NCBI GenBank assembly: GCA_963575745.1
Contig: CAUYUJ010022069.1
Span: 7,501 to 71,500 of the forward strand
Origin: Prorocentrum cordatum
Lineage: Eukaryota; Sar; Dinophyceae; Prorocentrales; Prorocentraceae
Length of the DNA stretch: 64,000 bases
Reading direction: 5' to 3'
Both the position numbers and the translations under genes were made by a program. How positions within the stretch are numbered: position 1 is the stretch's first letter; each line of letters begins with the position of its first letter. The notes under the pieces are model-generated. The model was not told the origin of the DNA, searched no databases, and was given only the letters and a program-made list of their open reading frames with translations. Below, piece by piece: positions 40,440-49,165 of this stretch.

Positions 40440-40771
40440 GTCATCATCATCATCAGCATCAGCATCAGCATCAGCATCAGCATCAGCATCATCATCATCA
40501 TCATCATCATCATCCTCATCCTCATCCTCATCCTCATCATCATCATCATCATCATCATCATCAGTGCCCCTCCTTTGAGTGGAAACTGGTGAAGCCCACT
40601 GGTCGCTGGCTGATGTCTACACTCCGCCGACGTGGACTCAATGTTTCACACTTTCCTGTATGTTCGCATGCGAATGTAGGGCTCAGAAGGTCTAGTGCAC
40701 GGCTCCTAAATGGGGGGGGCAGCATACAGCCCGTTGGCTGGCTGACTTGTAGACACATGTTCACCCTGTGA
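38922..40771 (+). pseudogene. Retroposed sequence downstream of the leader relic, unknown product
   Basis: Coding-like patches follow the relic on the same strand in changing phases. They include RKPRVRFNTPGVEADDWKSE (about 39005-39065), SQLIFQSPKPSKRGRLTR (about 39296-39350), VAAKAKQHREAHDEIIKEQQ (about 39631-39690), SIDEAAKARVRQRRLQSPRS (about 39890-39950), SSKFKDLFSHLRAIVSMMSK and REFEHRVKVRAFTPCARYEF (40200-40260). A GGA tract (39700-39755) and a long CAT tract interrupt them. I infer a processed cDNA copy now broken by indels and microsatellite expansion. No domain was recognised. Confidence 0.4.
40356..40566. repeat. (CAT)n microsatellite with CAG and CCT phases
   Basis: CAT triplets with runs of CATCAG and CATCCT, about 70 triplets in all. 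In the + frame of the surrounding remnant it codes for poly-His/Gln/Pro, in the - frame for poly-Met/Arg/Leu. Confidence 0.9.
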
Positions 40772-40854
40772 TACGGCCTGGCTGCCCGCGACGCCAACAA
40801 CACCAGGGCGAAGAAATGCGAAGAGGCAAGGGGGTGGTCCTTGTTGGCGGCGCG

Positions 40855-40990
40855 CACAAGGGGGTGGGGGGAGGGGGGAGGGCTTCTTAGAAGCAGGCTC
40901 CTTCTCAGAAGGCGCCGGCCTTACCTCTATAGATAAGGCCCTCGCCTTCTAAGAAGCAGGGGTGCTTCTAAGAAGCCTCCCCCCTCCCCC
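40855..40990. repeat. Foldback element (GGCTTCTTAGAAG arms) copy 1
   Basis: GGGGGAGGGCTTCTTAGAAG at the left is mirrored by CTTCTAAGAAGCCTCCCCCC on the right. The centre is GGCGCCGGCCTTACCTCTAT. A second copy with the same centre lies at 55938-56080. Confidence 0.8.
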
Positions 40991-41157
40991 CACCCCCCTC
41001 TGCGCGTGGCTGACCTTGGCGGCGTGGCCCCCCCCTCTCGATCGACACATCCCCAACCTCCAGCTTGGGGGGGCATCGTGGACCTCCTCGCCGGGGGTGG
41101 GCTCCGCGTGCTCCGTCTGCCCAAGGGCTCCGCGCTCCGCGGCCGCCCTCAACCCCT

Positions 41158-41355
41158 CCCCTCCTCCTCCTCCTCCTCCCCTCCTCCTGCCTCCTCCCTC
41201 CTCCTCTCTCCTCCTCCTCCCCTCCTCCCCTCCTCCTCCTCCTCCTCCTCCTCCTCTCCTCCCCTCCTCCTCCTCCTCCTCCCCCTCCTCCTCCTCCTCC
41301 TCCCTCCTCCTCCTCCTCCTCCTCCTCCTCCTCCTCCTCCTCCTGCTCCTCCTCC
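41158..41355. repeat. (CCT)n array
   Basis: CCT triplets with CCCT and TGCCTCC interruptions over about 200 bp. Confidence 0.9.
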
Positions 41356-41379
41356 CAGCTGCAGCTGGCCCGCATCATC

Positions 41380-41715
41380 GGGATGCGCGATGCGGATGCG
41401 GGGGCCTCGGGCGCCAATGTCGAAGCTTTCCGAGCGGGGCGCGGCCCACGGACGTCGCCAGGGAGGGGCCGAAGGTTGGGGGGGCGGAAAGATACGGATA
41501 CGTGTTGTCCCCAGACCTCTCCTGGGGTGCGTTCTGACCAGAATTTCGAGGCGAATCCAGCGGTGACAACGAGGATTCCCCAGGAGGACCAGGAAAGGCC
41601 GAAAACGAAGGGGGACAACACGTATCCGTATCTTTTTGTCCCCCGATGAAGGGACAAGGGAGGCAGGAGCACCCCTGGGGACGGTCGCCCAGCGCTGCTG
41701 TGCGGGCTGACCGTG
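41380..41715 (+). repeat. Dispersed repeat O copy 2, split by an inserted element
   Basis: The left part (GATGCGCGATGCGGATGCGG, TTTCCGAGCGGGGC) and right part (GGGACAAGGGAGGCAGGAGC, GCTGTGCGGGCTGACCG) match repeat O. They are separated by the palindromic element at 41488-41635. Confidence 0.65.
41488..41635. mobile_element. 148-bp palindromic MITE with perfect 25-bp termini
   Basis: AAAGATACGGATACGTGTTG plus TCCCC at the left is mirrored exactly by GGGGA plus CAACACGTATCCGTATCTTT at the right. It lies inside repeat O copy 2, so it is younger than that copy. Target duplication not clear. Confidence 0.8.
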
Positions 41716-42650
41716 GCACCCCGGCCTCGCCCCTCCCGCGCCGTGCGTTCGCCGGCGCCGCGGCAGGGAAGAAGCCCGTCGGTGGGGAGGAGCAGACAAG
41801 CCCGGAGAGCGGATGGTGTAGAGTGGGTTCTTCACAGGCGCCATTCAAGCTCGACGAAAAATGCCTTGGTTCCTGGAGCTCTGGCTGGCTCAAACTGGTC
41901 AGTCTGGCCTCTTCTTGCTTTACATTGAGAGGAGCGGCACCCGCTCCGGAAACGTAGTCACACTCGCACTCTGCTGGATGCCGGCCGATGCCCGTGTAGA
42001 GTGGGTTCTGGGCCCTCCCAGAAGAACTACAAACGCGTAAAAGCCATGCCGAAGCTTGAAGTCGGAAGGGGAAGGCACGAGAGATAGAGCGGGATCGGGA
42101 AATCCAGAGGTACCTACCTCAGACGGCCAGTGTGTAGCCGCACTCAGATTATTGTGAAGAAGAAGGGCTGACAACATGCTGCAGCAGGCCATCATCGTAC
42201 CGTTAGTGCCAGCCAGAGACTGGAAGCTGGGTCGAAGCGCATCCTGACGAGACAAGAGATGGATGCAATTCTTGAAGAAGGCGGCTGCAACTCGAACCGC
42301 TGTCTGCCTCACCATGGTGCGGAAACGGACACTCTGAATGCCGAGAAAGAGCCGCGCTCAGCATAGACCCGCGCCCGCCCCGTTTCGAGGTCGCCCACCG
42401 CCCCCCCGCGCCGCGCACTCGGCCCGCTGTCCGCGCGAGCAGAGCCGGGCGCGTCGAGCTTTCAGCGAAGGATTGGCCCCCGCAGCTTCCGCCTTCGCCG
42501 TCGCCCTGCAGACTCTCCTGTCCTTCTCCTGATATTCCTGTTGACGCTGCTCAGCCTCCAACCTCCCCCCCATCCTCCTGCTCCTCCTGCTCCTCCTCTG
42601 CCGAGTCCAGGCCCTCCCGTGCATAGTCACGCCTGTGCACTCGCCCCTGC
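41716..42650. other. Unassigned spacer
   Basis: GTGTAGAGTGGGTTCT recurs at about 41816 and 41995. No gene recognised. Confidence 0.4.
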
Positions 42651-42812
42651 TCAACGTGTGAGTGCATCGTGTGCAACCCCTGGTCCTGGTATCACACAGA
42701 CATCGTCAATGCAACAGGAGAACTCGTCGCAGCACATGCCGCCACAGCATTTAGCGGTCTTGTCACACGCGATGCCGTAGCCTGTAGGGCCCTCGCAGCA
42801 CTGGCTGGTCTC
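42651..42812 (-). CDS. Cys-rich family locus 4, terminal exon
   Basis: A 162-nt exon after CTGTCAG (3' splice site), ending TGA at 42651-42653. It has CCEGPTGYGIACDK, then CCGGMCC, FSCC, DDVC and VIPGPGVAHDALTR, with the ten-cysteine spacing of loci 3, 5 and 6. Length and phase are identical to locus 3, showing purifying constraint or recent duplication. The intron to 42962 is about 149 bp. Confidence 0.7.
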   Translation of the reverse strand, partial: ETSQCCEGPTGYGIACDKTAKCCGGMCCDEFSCCIDDVCVIPGPGVAHDALTR

Positions 42813-42961
42813 CTGACAGGGGAGCGCAATGTATACTCACGCGTGTACCAATAGTGGCAAAACCAGTTTCCCTGGGCCGTGTTTTGTCGCGGTTCGCTTC
42901 CTGATGGTCCGGGGGACCCCGATCAACTGTTTGTTTGGAGGGCTTGTGGGGACATCGGACC

Positions 42962-43105
42962 CTCCGTCCTCGCTTCCGGCGATGCAGAGGGGGCCGCACT
43001 CAAAAAGGCCGGGGGCGCAGCTGCCAGCGGGCGTGTCGGCGACGGTGCAGGTCTCCCCTTTCGGCGAGATCGTTCCTGCACGGGTGCCGCCAGCTGCACA
43101 TTGAT
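42962..43105 (-). CDS. Cys-rich family locus 4, first conserved exon
   Basis: The - strand frame reads DQCAAGGTRAGTISPKGETC, then TVADTPAGSCAPGLFECG and PLCIAGSED, with a GT (GTCCGATG) at the probable donor. This frame stays open upstream to about 43350 without a stop and includes AMGCEDDPGEVLSPPYGHVW. This locus is therefore the best place to look for the missing N-terminus. An ATG at about 43347-43349 is in frame but gives no obvious signal peptide. Confidence 0.65.
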
Positions 43106-43215
43106 CCTCCGCTCTCCTACCCCTCCTCCTGGTGACCAAGGCCTCGTCCTCGTCGCACCACCAGACGTGTCCGTAGGGCGGACTGAGCACTTCGCCCGGA
43201 TCGTCCTCACAGCCC

Positions 43216-43488
43216 ATGGCCCTCGAGCTTGACATCCCCGGCAGTTGTACAAAGAGGGCGGACGGGTCGCTGAACGTGCATCTCGCCCTGGCGTCGCGCA
43301 CACTCGTCTTAAAAGCTTCAACAAGCCACAAGGATGCAAGGCGGTCCATTTTCAAAATCTGGCTCTCGCCAGAGCGCCGCGCGAACTGGTTTCAAACTTC
43401 CCTGCAAGCAAAAGAGTGGATCACGTCTTCAAGGTTGCAAGGTGGAAGGGCGACGCCTGTGATTGTTGAGGATGCGACAATCGCTTGA
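43216..43488 (+). CDS. Small open frame, unknown, opposite Cys-rich locus 4
   Basis: ATG to TGA, 90 codons, reading MALELDIPGSCTKRADGSLN, then VHLALASRTLVLKAST and IFKIWLSPERRANWFQTSL. Composition is balanced and the end (VIVEDATIA) is clean. However, it lies antisense to the open upstream frame of Cys-rich locus 4, so at most one of the two is likely to be real. No domain is assigned. Confidence 0.25.
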   Translation: MALELDIPGSCTKRADGSLNVHLALASRTLVLKASTSHKDARRSIFKIWLSPERRANWFQTSLQAKEWITSSRLQGGRATPVIVEDATIA

Positions 43489-43615
43489 TGTTCCCTTGAA
43501 GTTCTGACCGCGAACGAAGCTGGATGCAACACGTACACGGATGGACGGCGGTTCCTGTTCACATCGGGGCTCCCGCTCGACACTTCCTTGAACGCTACGT
43601 ACGGCTCTATATCCT

Positions 43616-43676
43616 CTTCCTCCTCCTCCTCCTCCTCCTCCTCCTCCTCCTCCTCCTCCTCCTCCTCCTCCTCTCT
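43616..43676. repeat. (CCT)n microsatellite
   Basis: About 19 CCT triplets. Confidence 0.9.
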
Positions 43677-43920
43677 ACATCTTTAAACTCATAACAATAC
43701 AGATACAGGCCCTTCCTTCCCCAAGCGGGACCCTCGCCTGAATGACAGACACGCGCGACACTCGACTGCCAATGAGGAACTCCCTGCAGTGACAAAGGAA
43801 AAACATGTAGAGGCTTATGACGGTCGGATGTGCTGAACCATCGTTGATGCATCCTGTGGCCAATATGCTCCCTCTTCTCCTCCTTGTCCTTCTCGTTCCT
43901 TCCCCTGCTGAAGTCAACCC
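43677..43920. other. Unassigned spacer
   Basis: No recognised gene or element. Confidence 0.4.
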
Positions 43921-44058
43921 GTAGCAGAAGAATGCGCGGTGAGGGTGCAACCGGCTTGGAGGGCCATGCTGACGTGTTTACGATCGAGCCAAAGGAGCAA
44001 GGATGCAGGGATCCCCTGGGGAAGGCTGCCCATCCTTACTGTGCGGGTTGACCGTACT
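43921..44058 (+). repeat. Dispersed repeat O copy 3
   Basis: GAATGCGCGGTGAGGGTGCA at the start, then AGCAAGGATGCAGGGATCCC and GGCTGCCCATCCTTACTGTG at the end; the middle is more diverged than in copy 1. Confidence 0.6.
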
Positions 44059-44365
44059 GGCCCCTCACCCTCGTCATCGTTCGCCTTCGCCGCACGAGAG
44101 CAACGGAGAACATGTGCGGACCAAGCGTCCCTGGGCGCACACGAGCATCACATGCGGAGCCTTGCCAGCACTGCCTGGCTCAGGAGGCAATGTCGATCCG
44201 CACCCCGTGCTCATGCTCTGCCTCTTTGTCCAGCCCCCTCCTCACTCCCCGCTGCCAACCTATACCGAATCGTTTCAAACGCCACCTTTCCTGCCCAAAT
44301 CTACGGTAAGTCTGGCAAGCTTGGTGTGGGTTCCGCAGCGGCGACGGGGTGGTCAAAAGCGGGGA

Positions 44366-44527
44366 TCAACGTGTGAAGGTATCGTCTGCGATCCCTGGTC
44401 CTGGTATCATACAGACATCGTCAATGCAGCACGAGTGCTCCTCACAGCAGATGCCGCCACAACATGTGGCGCTCTTGTCGCACGCGATGCCGTAGCCGGT
44501 GGGGCCCTCGCAACACTGGCTGGTCTC
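44366..44527 (-). CDS. Cys-rich family locus 5, terminal exon
   Basis: The reading frame spans 162 nt to a TGA (44366-44368), with CCEGPTGYGIACDK, CCGGICC, HSCC, DDVC and MIPGPGIADDTFTR. The preceding sense-strand sequence is GCGCCCCCAGAGAG, giving possible acceptors 2-4 bases upstream of GAGACC. The protein is nearly identical to loci 3 and 4. The intron to the first conserved exon is about 131 bp. Confidence 0.7.
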   Translation of the reverse strand, partial: ETSQCCEGPTGYGIACDKSATCCGGICCEEHSCCIDDVCMIPGPGIADDTFTR

Positions 44528-44658
44528 CTCTCTGGGGGCGCAAACGTGTCCACGGACACCGATACTCGCCAAGCCAGTTTCCCTGGGCCGTGTTTGGTCG
44601 CGGGTCGTTTCTTCGTGGTCCTGGGGTCCGAGAAACCTGCTTGCTTGGCGACGCGGTC

Positions 44659-44800
44659 CCCTGGTCCTCGCTGCCGGCGATGCAGAGGGAGCCGCACTCG
44701 AAGCTGCCAGGGGCGCAGCTGCCAGCGGCCGTGTCGGCGACGGTGCAGGTCCCGTGCGCCCCGATCGTTCCTGCGAGGGGGCCGCCAGCTATACATTGGC
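44659..44800 (-). CDS. Cys-rich family locus 5, first conserved exon
   Basis: Reads RQCIAGGPLAGTIGAHGTC, then TVADTAAGSCAPGSFECG and SLCIAGSED, five cysteines in the family spacing. The donor region is CAGGGGACCGCG; there is no GT at the position used by loci 3 and 4, so a GA-type donor is possible (dinoflagellates tolerate GC and GA donors). The frame is open upstream to about 44936 through a Glu/Arg-rich linker (EEEEAENQGQEQGDERR) encoded by GA-rich DNA. Confidence 0.65.
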
Positions 44801-44959
44801 GTTCCGCACTCCTCCTTCTCGTCCTTATCCTTCTCCTTTCATCCCCCTGCTCCTGCCCCTGGTTCTCCGCTTCCTCCTCTTCCCAGGACGCCAGCCGAGC
44901 GTCCAGGACTGAGAAAGCCGCAAATTGGAGCGTCACTGCCCTTCCTCGAGACAGGCTAG

Positions 44960-45221
44960 GTCTGGTGTCTCGCCACTGCGCGGTGAAAGCTCGACTTGTG
45001 GAGATTGATCTGGCGAGCGATCGATGATCTCGAGGGCTTGCATCAGGACACCCTGGCGATGCTCGGGCGAGAAACCATCAGGTCGAGAGGGCCCTGGGGA
45101 AAAATCGGAGGTGCACATCTGGACAAGGCCGCGAGGCGCGAGCTCGCCAGCCGCGACGGCACCTAGGCAAGACCCCGCCGCTGACGAAGGGCGAGCGGGC
45201 TGGCGTCTGAAGTACACAGGC
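44960..45221. other. Unassigned spacer
   Basis: No recognised gene or element. Confidence 0.4.
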
Positions 45222-45278
45222 CGTAATGGAGGAGGAGGAGGAGGAGGAGGAGGAGGAGGAGGAGGAGGAGGAGGAGGG
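45222..45278. repeat. (GGA)n microsatellite
   Basis: About 18 GGA triplets. Confidence 0.9.
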
Positions 45279-45476
45279 GACTCACCTCGCGGACAAGGCC
45301 TCGTGGCGGGGCGGAGGCCGCCCAACGCCCCGCGCGCCCGCGGAGGCGGAGGCCGCCGCTGCCACCGCTGCCGCGGAGGAGGGGCGAGGGGCGAGGCGAG
45401 GGCACCCGAGCGGGCCTGCTCCGGGCCAGGGTCGCAGTTGTGCTGCGGGGGCTCTCGACACCATCCCGACGGGCCT
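45279..45476. other. Unassigned GC-rich spacer
   Basis: No recognised gene. Confidence 0.4.
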
Positions 45477-45672
45477 CTCCTCCTCCTCCTCCTCCTCCTC
45501 CTCCTCCTCCTCCTACTCCTCCTCCTCCTCCTCCTCCTCCTCCTCCTCATCCTCCTCCTCCTCCTCCTCCTCCTCCTCCATCTCCTCCTCCTCCTCCAAC
45601 TCCTCCTCCTCCTCCTCTTCTTCCTCCTCCTCCTCCTCCTCCTCCTCCTCCTCCTCCTCCTTCTCCTTCTTG
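45477..45672. repeat. (CCT)n array
   Basis: CCT triplets with ATCCT, CCATCT, CCAACT and CTTCTT interruptions over about 190 bp. Confidence 0.9.
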
Positions 45673-46595
45673 TCCACATCGTCTTCCTCCTCCGTGGCCG
45701 CGAGGTCTTCGTGCCCGGGAAGTGTTCTGGGCGAGCCGCAGGTGCGGTCCGTGCTGTGAGGGGGCCACGGGTCCCAGCTGTTCGAGAGCTGCCAGCCACA
45801 GCCAGAGCGGCTGGCGCGCACCCCCTCCAAAGACGCTCTGGGCGGGATCGCACTCTCGAGAAGGCACAGGGCACTTGGAAGTGCCACGTCTGGACGCTGC
45901 CATACCCCGTCCACTTCTCCGCTCGGGCGATGCCGCGGCACGGCGTGCGTTTAGCGTTACGTGTTCATCCACTCTCTTTCACAAGGCTTGCTGCGGCAGG
46001 TCCTGGGCCCTTTGCCCCGAGTCGGGGTGCCAGCCGCAAGGGATGTCGTCGTCGTGCCACCCAGGGTCGTAAGGTCCCTGACTCTCGTCGCCGATCCAGG
46101 CACGTGCGCCCGTGCTCTCCTGTCACCAGACTCGGCGCGCTCTTTCATCCGGGACTGCTGCTCCTGCCCCCTCGACCTCCACCCTCGTCGTCGCCATACT
46201 TCTCCTCCTCCTCGCTTCCTCCACCCGACCTTGTGGTTGCTGTTTTCGCTCCTCCTCATCCTCTGCATCGTCTCCCACTACCTCACGGGATTAACCTCCT
46301 CATCATCCTCTGCATCGCCTCCTTGATTATAATACTATCCAGGTCACGGGATAAGCCTTGCCAGGACTAAGAAGCTCAGAGGACAACTCTGGTTCACGCA
46401 GCCCCCTGCTCCTGCTCCCGCACCGCTGCTTCACCTCCTTGTCTCCCTCCTCCTCCTCCGCCTCCTCCTCCTCCTCGCCCCGCGACCAACCCATGTCAAA
46501 ACGTACCACACTCCACGATGCCTGCCTGACAGGTAAGCATAACTAATGCGAGCCAGCGAGAACAACAATCAGTGAGCTATTACGCTGTAGAGACG
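45673..46595. other. Unassigned spacer
   Basis: CCTCATCATCCTCTGCATCG occurs twice (about 46252 and 46291). No gene recognised. Confidence 0.4.
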
Positions 46596-46810
46596 AAAGC
46601 TGTGCAGTGCAAGCTGTGTGGTGCAAGCCGCGTCGTGCAAGCTAGGCACGGTGTGTGCCACGGAGATAAGAAATGCGCGGTGAAATCTATGCGTGGTGTG
46701 AGTTGGAGGTGAAGGCTATGCCGTGCAGGCTACGCTGTGTGCAGTGCTCAGAACGAGTGATACGGTGTAGGCTATGTGGTGTAGGCTGCGCGGTTTACGC
46801 TGAGCGCGCA
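46596..46810. repeat. Degenerate ~10-bp repeat (GTGCAAGCTG/GTGTAGGCTA)
   Basis: GTGCAAGCTG, GTGCAAGCCG, GTGCAAGCTA, GTGCAGGCTA and GTGTAGGCTA recur near 10-bp steps or multiples over 200 bp. Composition differs from the 26.5-kb tract but the period is the same. Confidence 0.55.
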
Positions 46811-46914
46811 CGGGGCGCCGACGAGCGCCCCACAGGGCGGCGCGGGCGAACGTGACGCAACCTCCGCGAACCCGCCCAGCACACGGGGCACCCACGAGCG
46901 TCCACGAGGCGGCA

Positions 46915-47240
46915 CGTGCGGTATCAAGGGGCCCAGGGACACGCAGATAGATCTGCACAGCCCCCAAGATACCCCATATGTGTTCTGCTGTTTTCCGGAT
47001 CGTCGTCCTCCCCCCCCACTTCTCATGCTTTGGACGCCCGAAATGGGTACAGAAAACATGGGTACAATGCCCAACAACAAATGGTGTCCCAAGCCAACAG
47101 CGGCCGCTGTTGGGCAGGCGGCCTTCTCTCGAATAGACACAGGCCGCGGACAGCTAATGCTGTTCAAAATGAGCAAGAACTGCTGTTGGGCATTGTACCC
47201 ATTCTTTCAGTACCCATGTCGGTCGTCCCGACTTGAGAGC
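46915..47240 (+). repeat. Dispersed repeat N copy 2, with palindromic core
   Basis: Shares GGGGCCCAGGGACACGCA, the CCCCATATGTG block, GGACGCCCGAAATGGGT and the CCAACAGCGGCCGCTGTTGG palindrome with copy 1. At 47042-47218 it also holds an inverted repeat (ATGGGTACAGAAAACATGGG at the left, mirrored by CCCATTCTTTCAGTACCCAT), arms about 37 bp. Confidence 0.7.
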
Positions 47241-48059
47241 CACAAGAAAGAACCCCTAAGTGCAACTACTGCTCGAGTGCCAAATTCGAGTCATGCACGC
47301 GCGCTCCACGCGCGACGTGCTTCTGCATATAGACCCGAGGGTAGTGGGGGGGATGCCAAGGGAAAAGAAGCAATCGCCAGAAGTTCGTGCCTCGACCCAT
47401 ACCTTAGGGCAGACTCCGCAAACCACATGGCCAACCCTCCGCCCTCCCTCTTCCCTCCCTCGCCGGGAGCCACATGGCAAAGGTATGACGACTCGAAGGG
47501 GGGCCCAGAATGACCCCACGACCCACGCTAAGCACCAGATAATCCCAGTGTGCCCTCCATGAGGGCCCCTGGGCAACCCTAAGATGCTCCCCACGACATC
47601 AGCGTGACTCCTGTGAGCCCAGGATGGCCCGAATATTACCCCCATGACCCAAACATGACTCCATCCATACTGGCCTCAAGGCGACTGCTGACATCCGGAC
47701 AAACTCAAAATGATCTTACCAGGCTCAAGCGAGTACAATACAGCCCGAATCCAACAGGAATCGCATCTGCGCTCACAGGGTGTGCCTCACATGGCCCGTG
47801 ACCTCAGCATCGTCCCTCGGTGACTGCTTCATCCCCAGACGACTCTACGAACCCATGATTCAAACATGACCTCACGGTGGCCCCGTGACGCCAGAATCAT
47901 CCCATGCCCCCCATCATCCTCCTTCTGCTCGTCCTTCTCATCATTATGGGGCCTCTTGTTGACACATGTTGAGCTGTGCCAAGGCTTCCCTTGCATCTCA
48001 GTCGCGATGTTTGGCAACGTAGGGGCTCTCCTGGGACAGTCAGGATGCCTTCACTAGGT
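47241..48059. other. Unassigned, weakly repetitive
   Basis: CCCATGACCCAAACATGACTC-type motifs recur irregularly from 47505 to 47900. No gene recognised. Confidence 0.35.
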
Positions 48060-48440
48060 TTTGTGGGCCATTGTCGACGTATTCTTGGGGCTCTCGTCGG
48101 GCCTTCCTCGGCTGTCTGGAAAACAGACTGGGATCGTTTTGGGTCGTCTTGGGGACACCACTGGGGGCCTCCTGCCTTCGCTTGGATGCCTCTCAAGCAT
48201 CATTTGGGCCGTTTTGGTTCGTGCTGGGCCCGTTTGGGGATTCTCCGGGGGGTGTATGGGCATCTTCCTGGCCGTTTGGCAAATTTCTTTGGCCATCTTG
48301 GGTCTCTCTGGAAGCCCCCTCGGGCCGTCCCACATTTGAGAGCTCTCTTGGGGCCGTTTTGCTCCTGCTTGAGCAGTTCTTGGGACGCGCTTTGGCCGCT
48401 TTGGGCCCTGTGGAGCCTGCCGGCAGCCTTCGAAGCCGGC
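48060..48440. repeat. Degenerate TTGGGGCCGTTTTGG repeat
   Basis: TTGGGCCGTTTTGG, TTTGGCCATCTTGGG and TTGGGGCCGTTTTGC recur every 11-12 bp or multiples. It is the reverse complement of the GGCCCCAAGACGGCC tracts elsewhere. Confidence 0.55.
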
Positions 48441-48499
48441 ACTGGCCGACCTTGTGTGCCGAGGCGGTGGGCGGCAGAAGCCAGGATCAACTTTTCGCC

Positions 48500-48778
48500 C
48501 TGGACTGGCGTGTAAGTGTATCGTCCGCCAGTTGCCGTCTGCACAGTGTCCAAAGCGATGCGTGGTGAGGAGTTGCTGCGTGTCTGAGGCTGATAAAAAA
48601 AAAAACAACAATCTCGTTCGGATGCTTGCGCGTTTCGAACGATGGCAGGTCCTGGTATCACACAGACGTTGTCCATGCAGCAAGAGTGCTCCTCGCAGCA
48701 GATGCCGCCACAACATGTGGCGCTCTTGCCGCACACGATGCCGTAGCCGGTGGGGCCCAGGCAGCACGAGCTGGTCTC
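48500..48778 (-). CDS. Cys-rich family locus 6, terminal exon(s)
   Basis: From GAGACC (48773-48778) the - strand reads CCLGPTGYGIVCGK, CCGGICC, HSCC, DNVC and VIPGPAI (to about 48641), with the family's ten-cysteine spacing. In other loci about 30 more bases complete the exon (GIADDTFTR-stop). Here the homologous GCGGACGATACACTTACACG lies about 100 bp further on (48517-48536). The extra DNA begins GTTCGAAACG and contains a T11 run followed by ATCAG, so it looks like a GT-AG intron unique to this copy. No first conserved exon was found upstream; a GAC microsatellite lies there. Confidence 0.6.
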
Positions 48779-48835
48779 CTCTCGGGGGTCTACTAGGCGG
48801 GGGCGGGGGCTCGCCTGCACCGGCCCTGGCCAGGC

Positions 48836-48912
48836 CGACGACGACGACGCCGACGACGACGCCGACGACAACGACGCCGACGCCGACGAGGATGACGACG
48901 ACGACGACGCGA
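48836..48912. repeat. (GAC)n microsatellite
   Basis: GACGACGCC units grading into GACGAC. Confidence 0.85.
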
Positions 48913-48999
48913 GGACGAGCGCTGCGACGGCAAAGGCTCGCAAAGGCCACGATCGGTGGGTACACGACCTCCTGGCCGGGAGGGGCCACCCACACCACA

Positions 49000-49106
49000 A
49001 GCCTTAGGTCGGGCATGCCCTCCTGGAGGCGTATATCACAATCGTCCCCATACGATTTGTGGACGATGTTTGACGATTCCTCCTGTGGAGGGACATGCCC
49101 GCCTCA
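49000..49106. mobile_element. Family A MITE copy 6 (short)
   Basis: CTTAGGTCGGGCATGCCCTC at the left, GAGGGACATGCCCGCCTCA at the right, only about 100 bp in all. ACACCA flanks both sides (48992-48997 and 49107-49112). Confidence 0.7.
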
Positions 49107-49165
49107 ACACCAGCGCAGACGAGCTCGCAGAAACTGCTCGTGGAGGCCCGCGCGGATCTCTGGAC

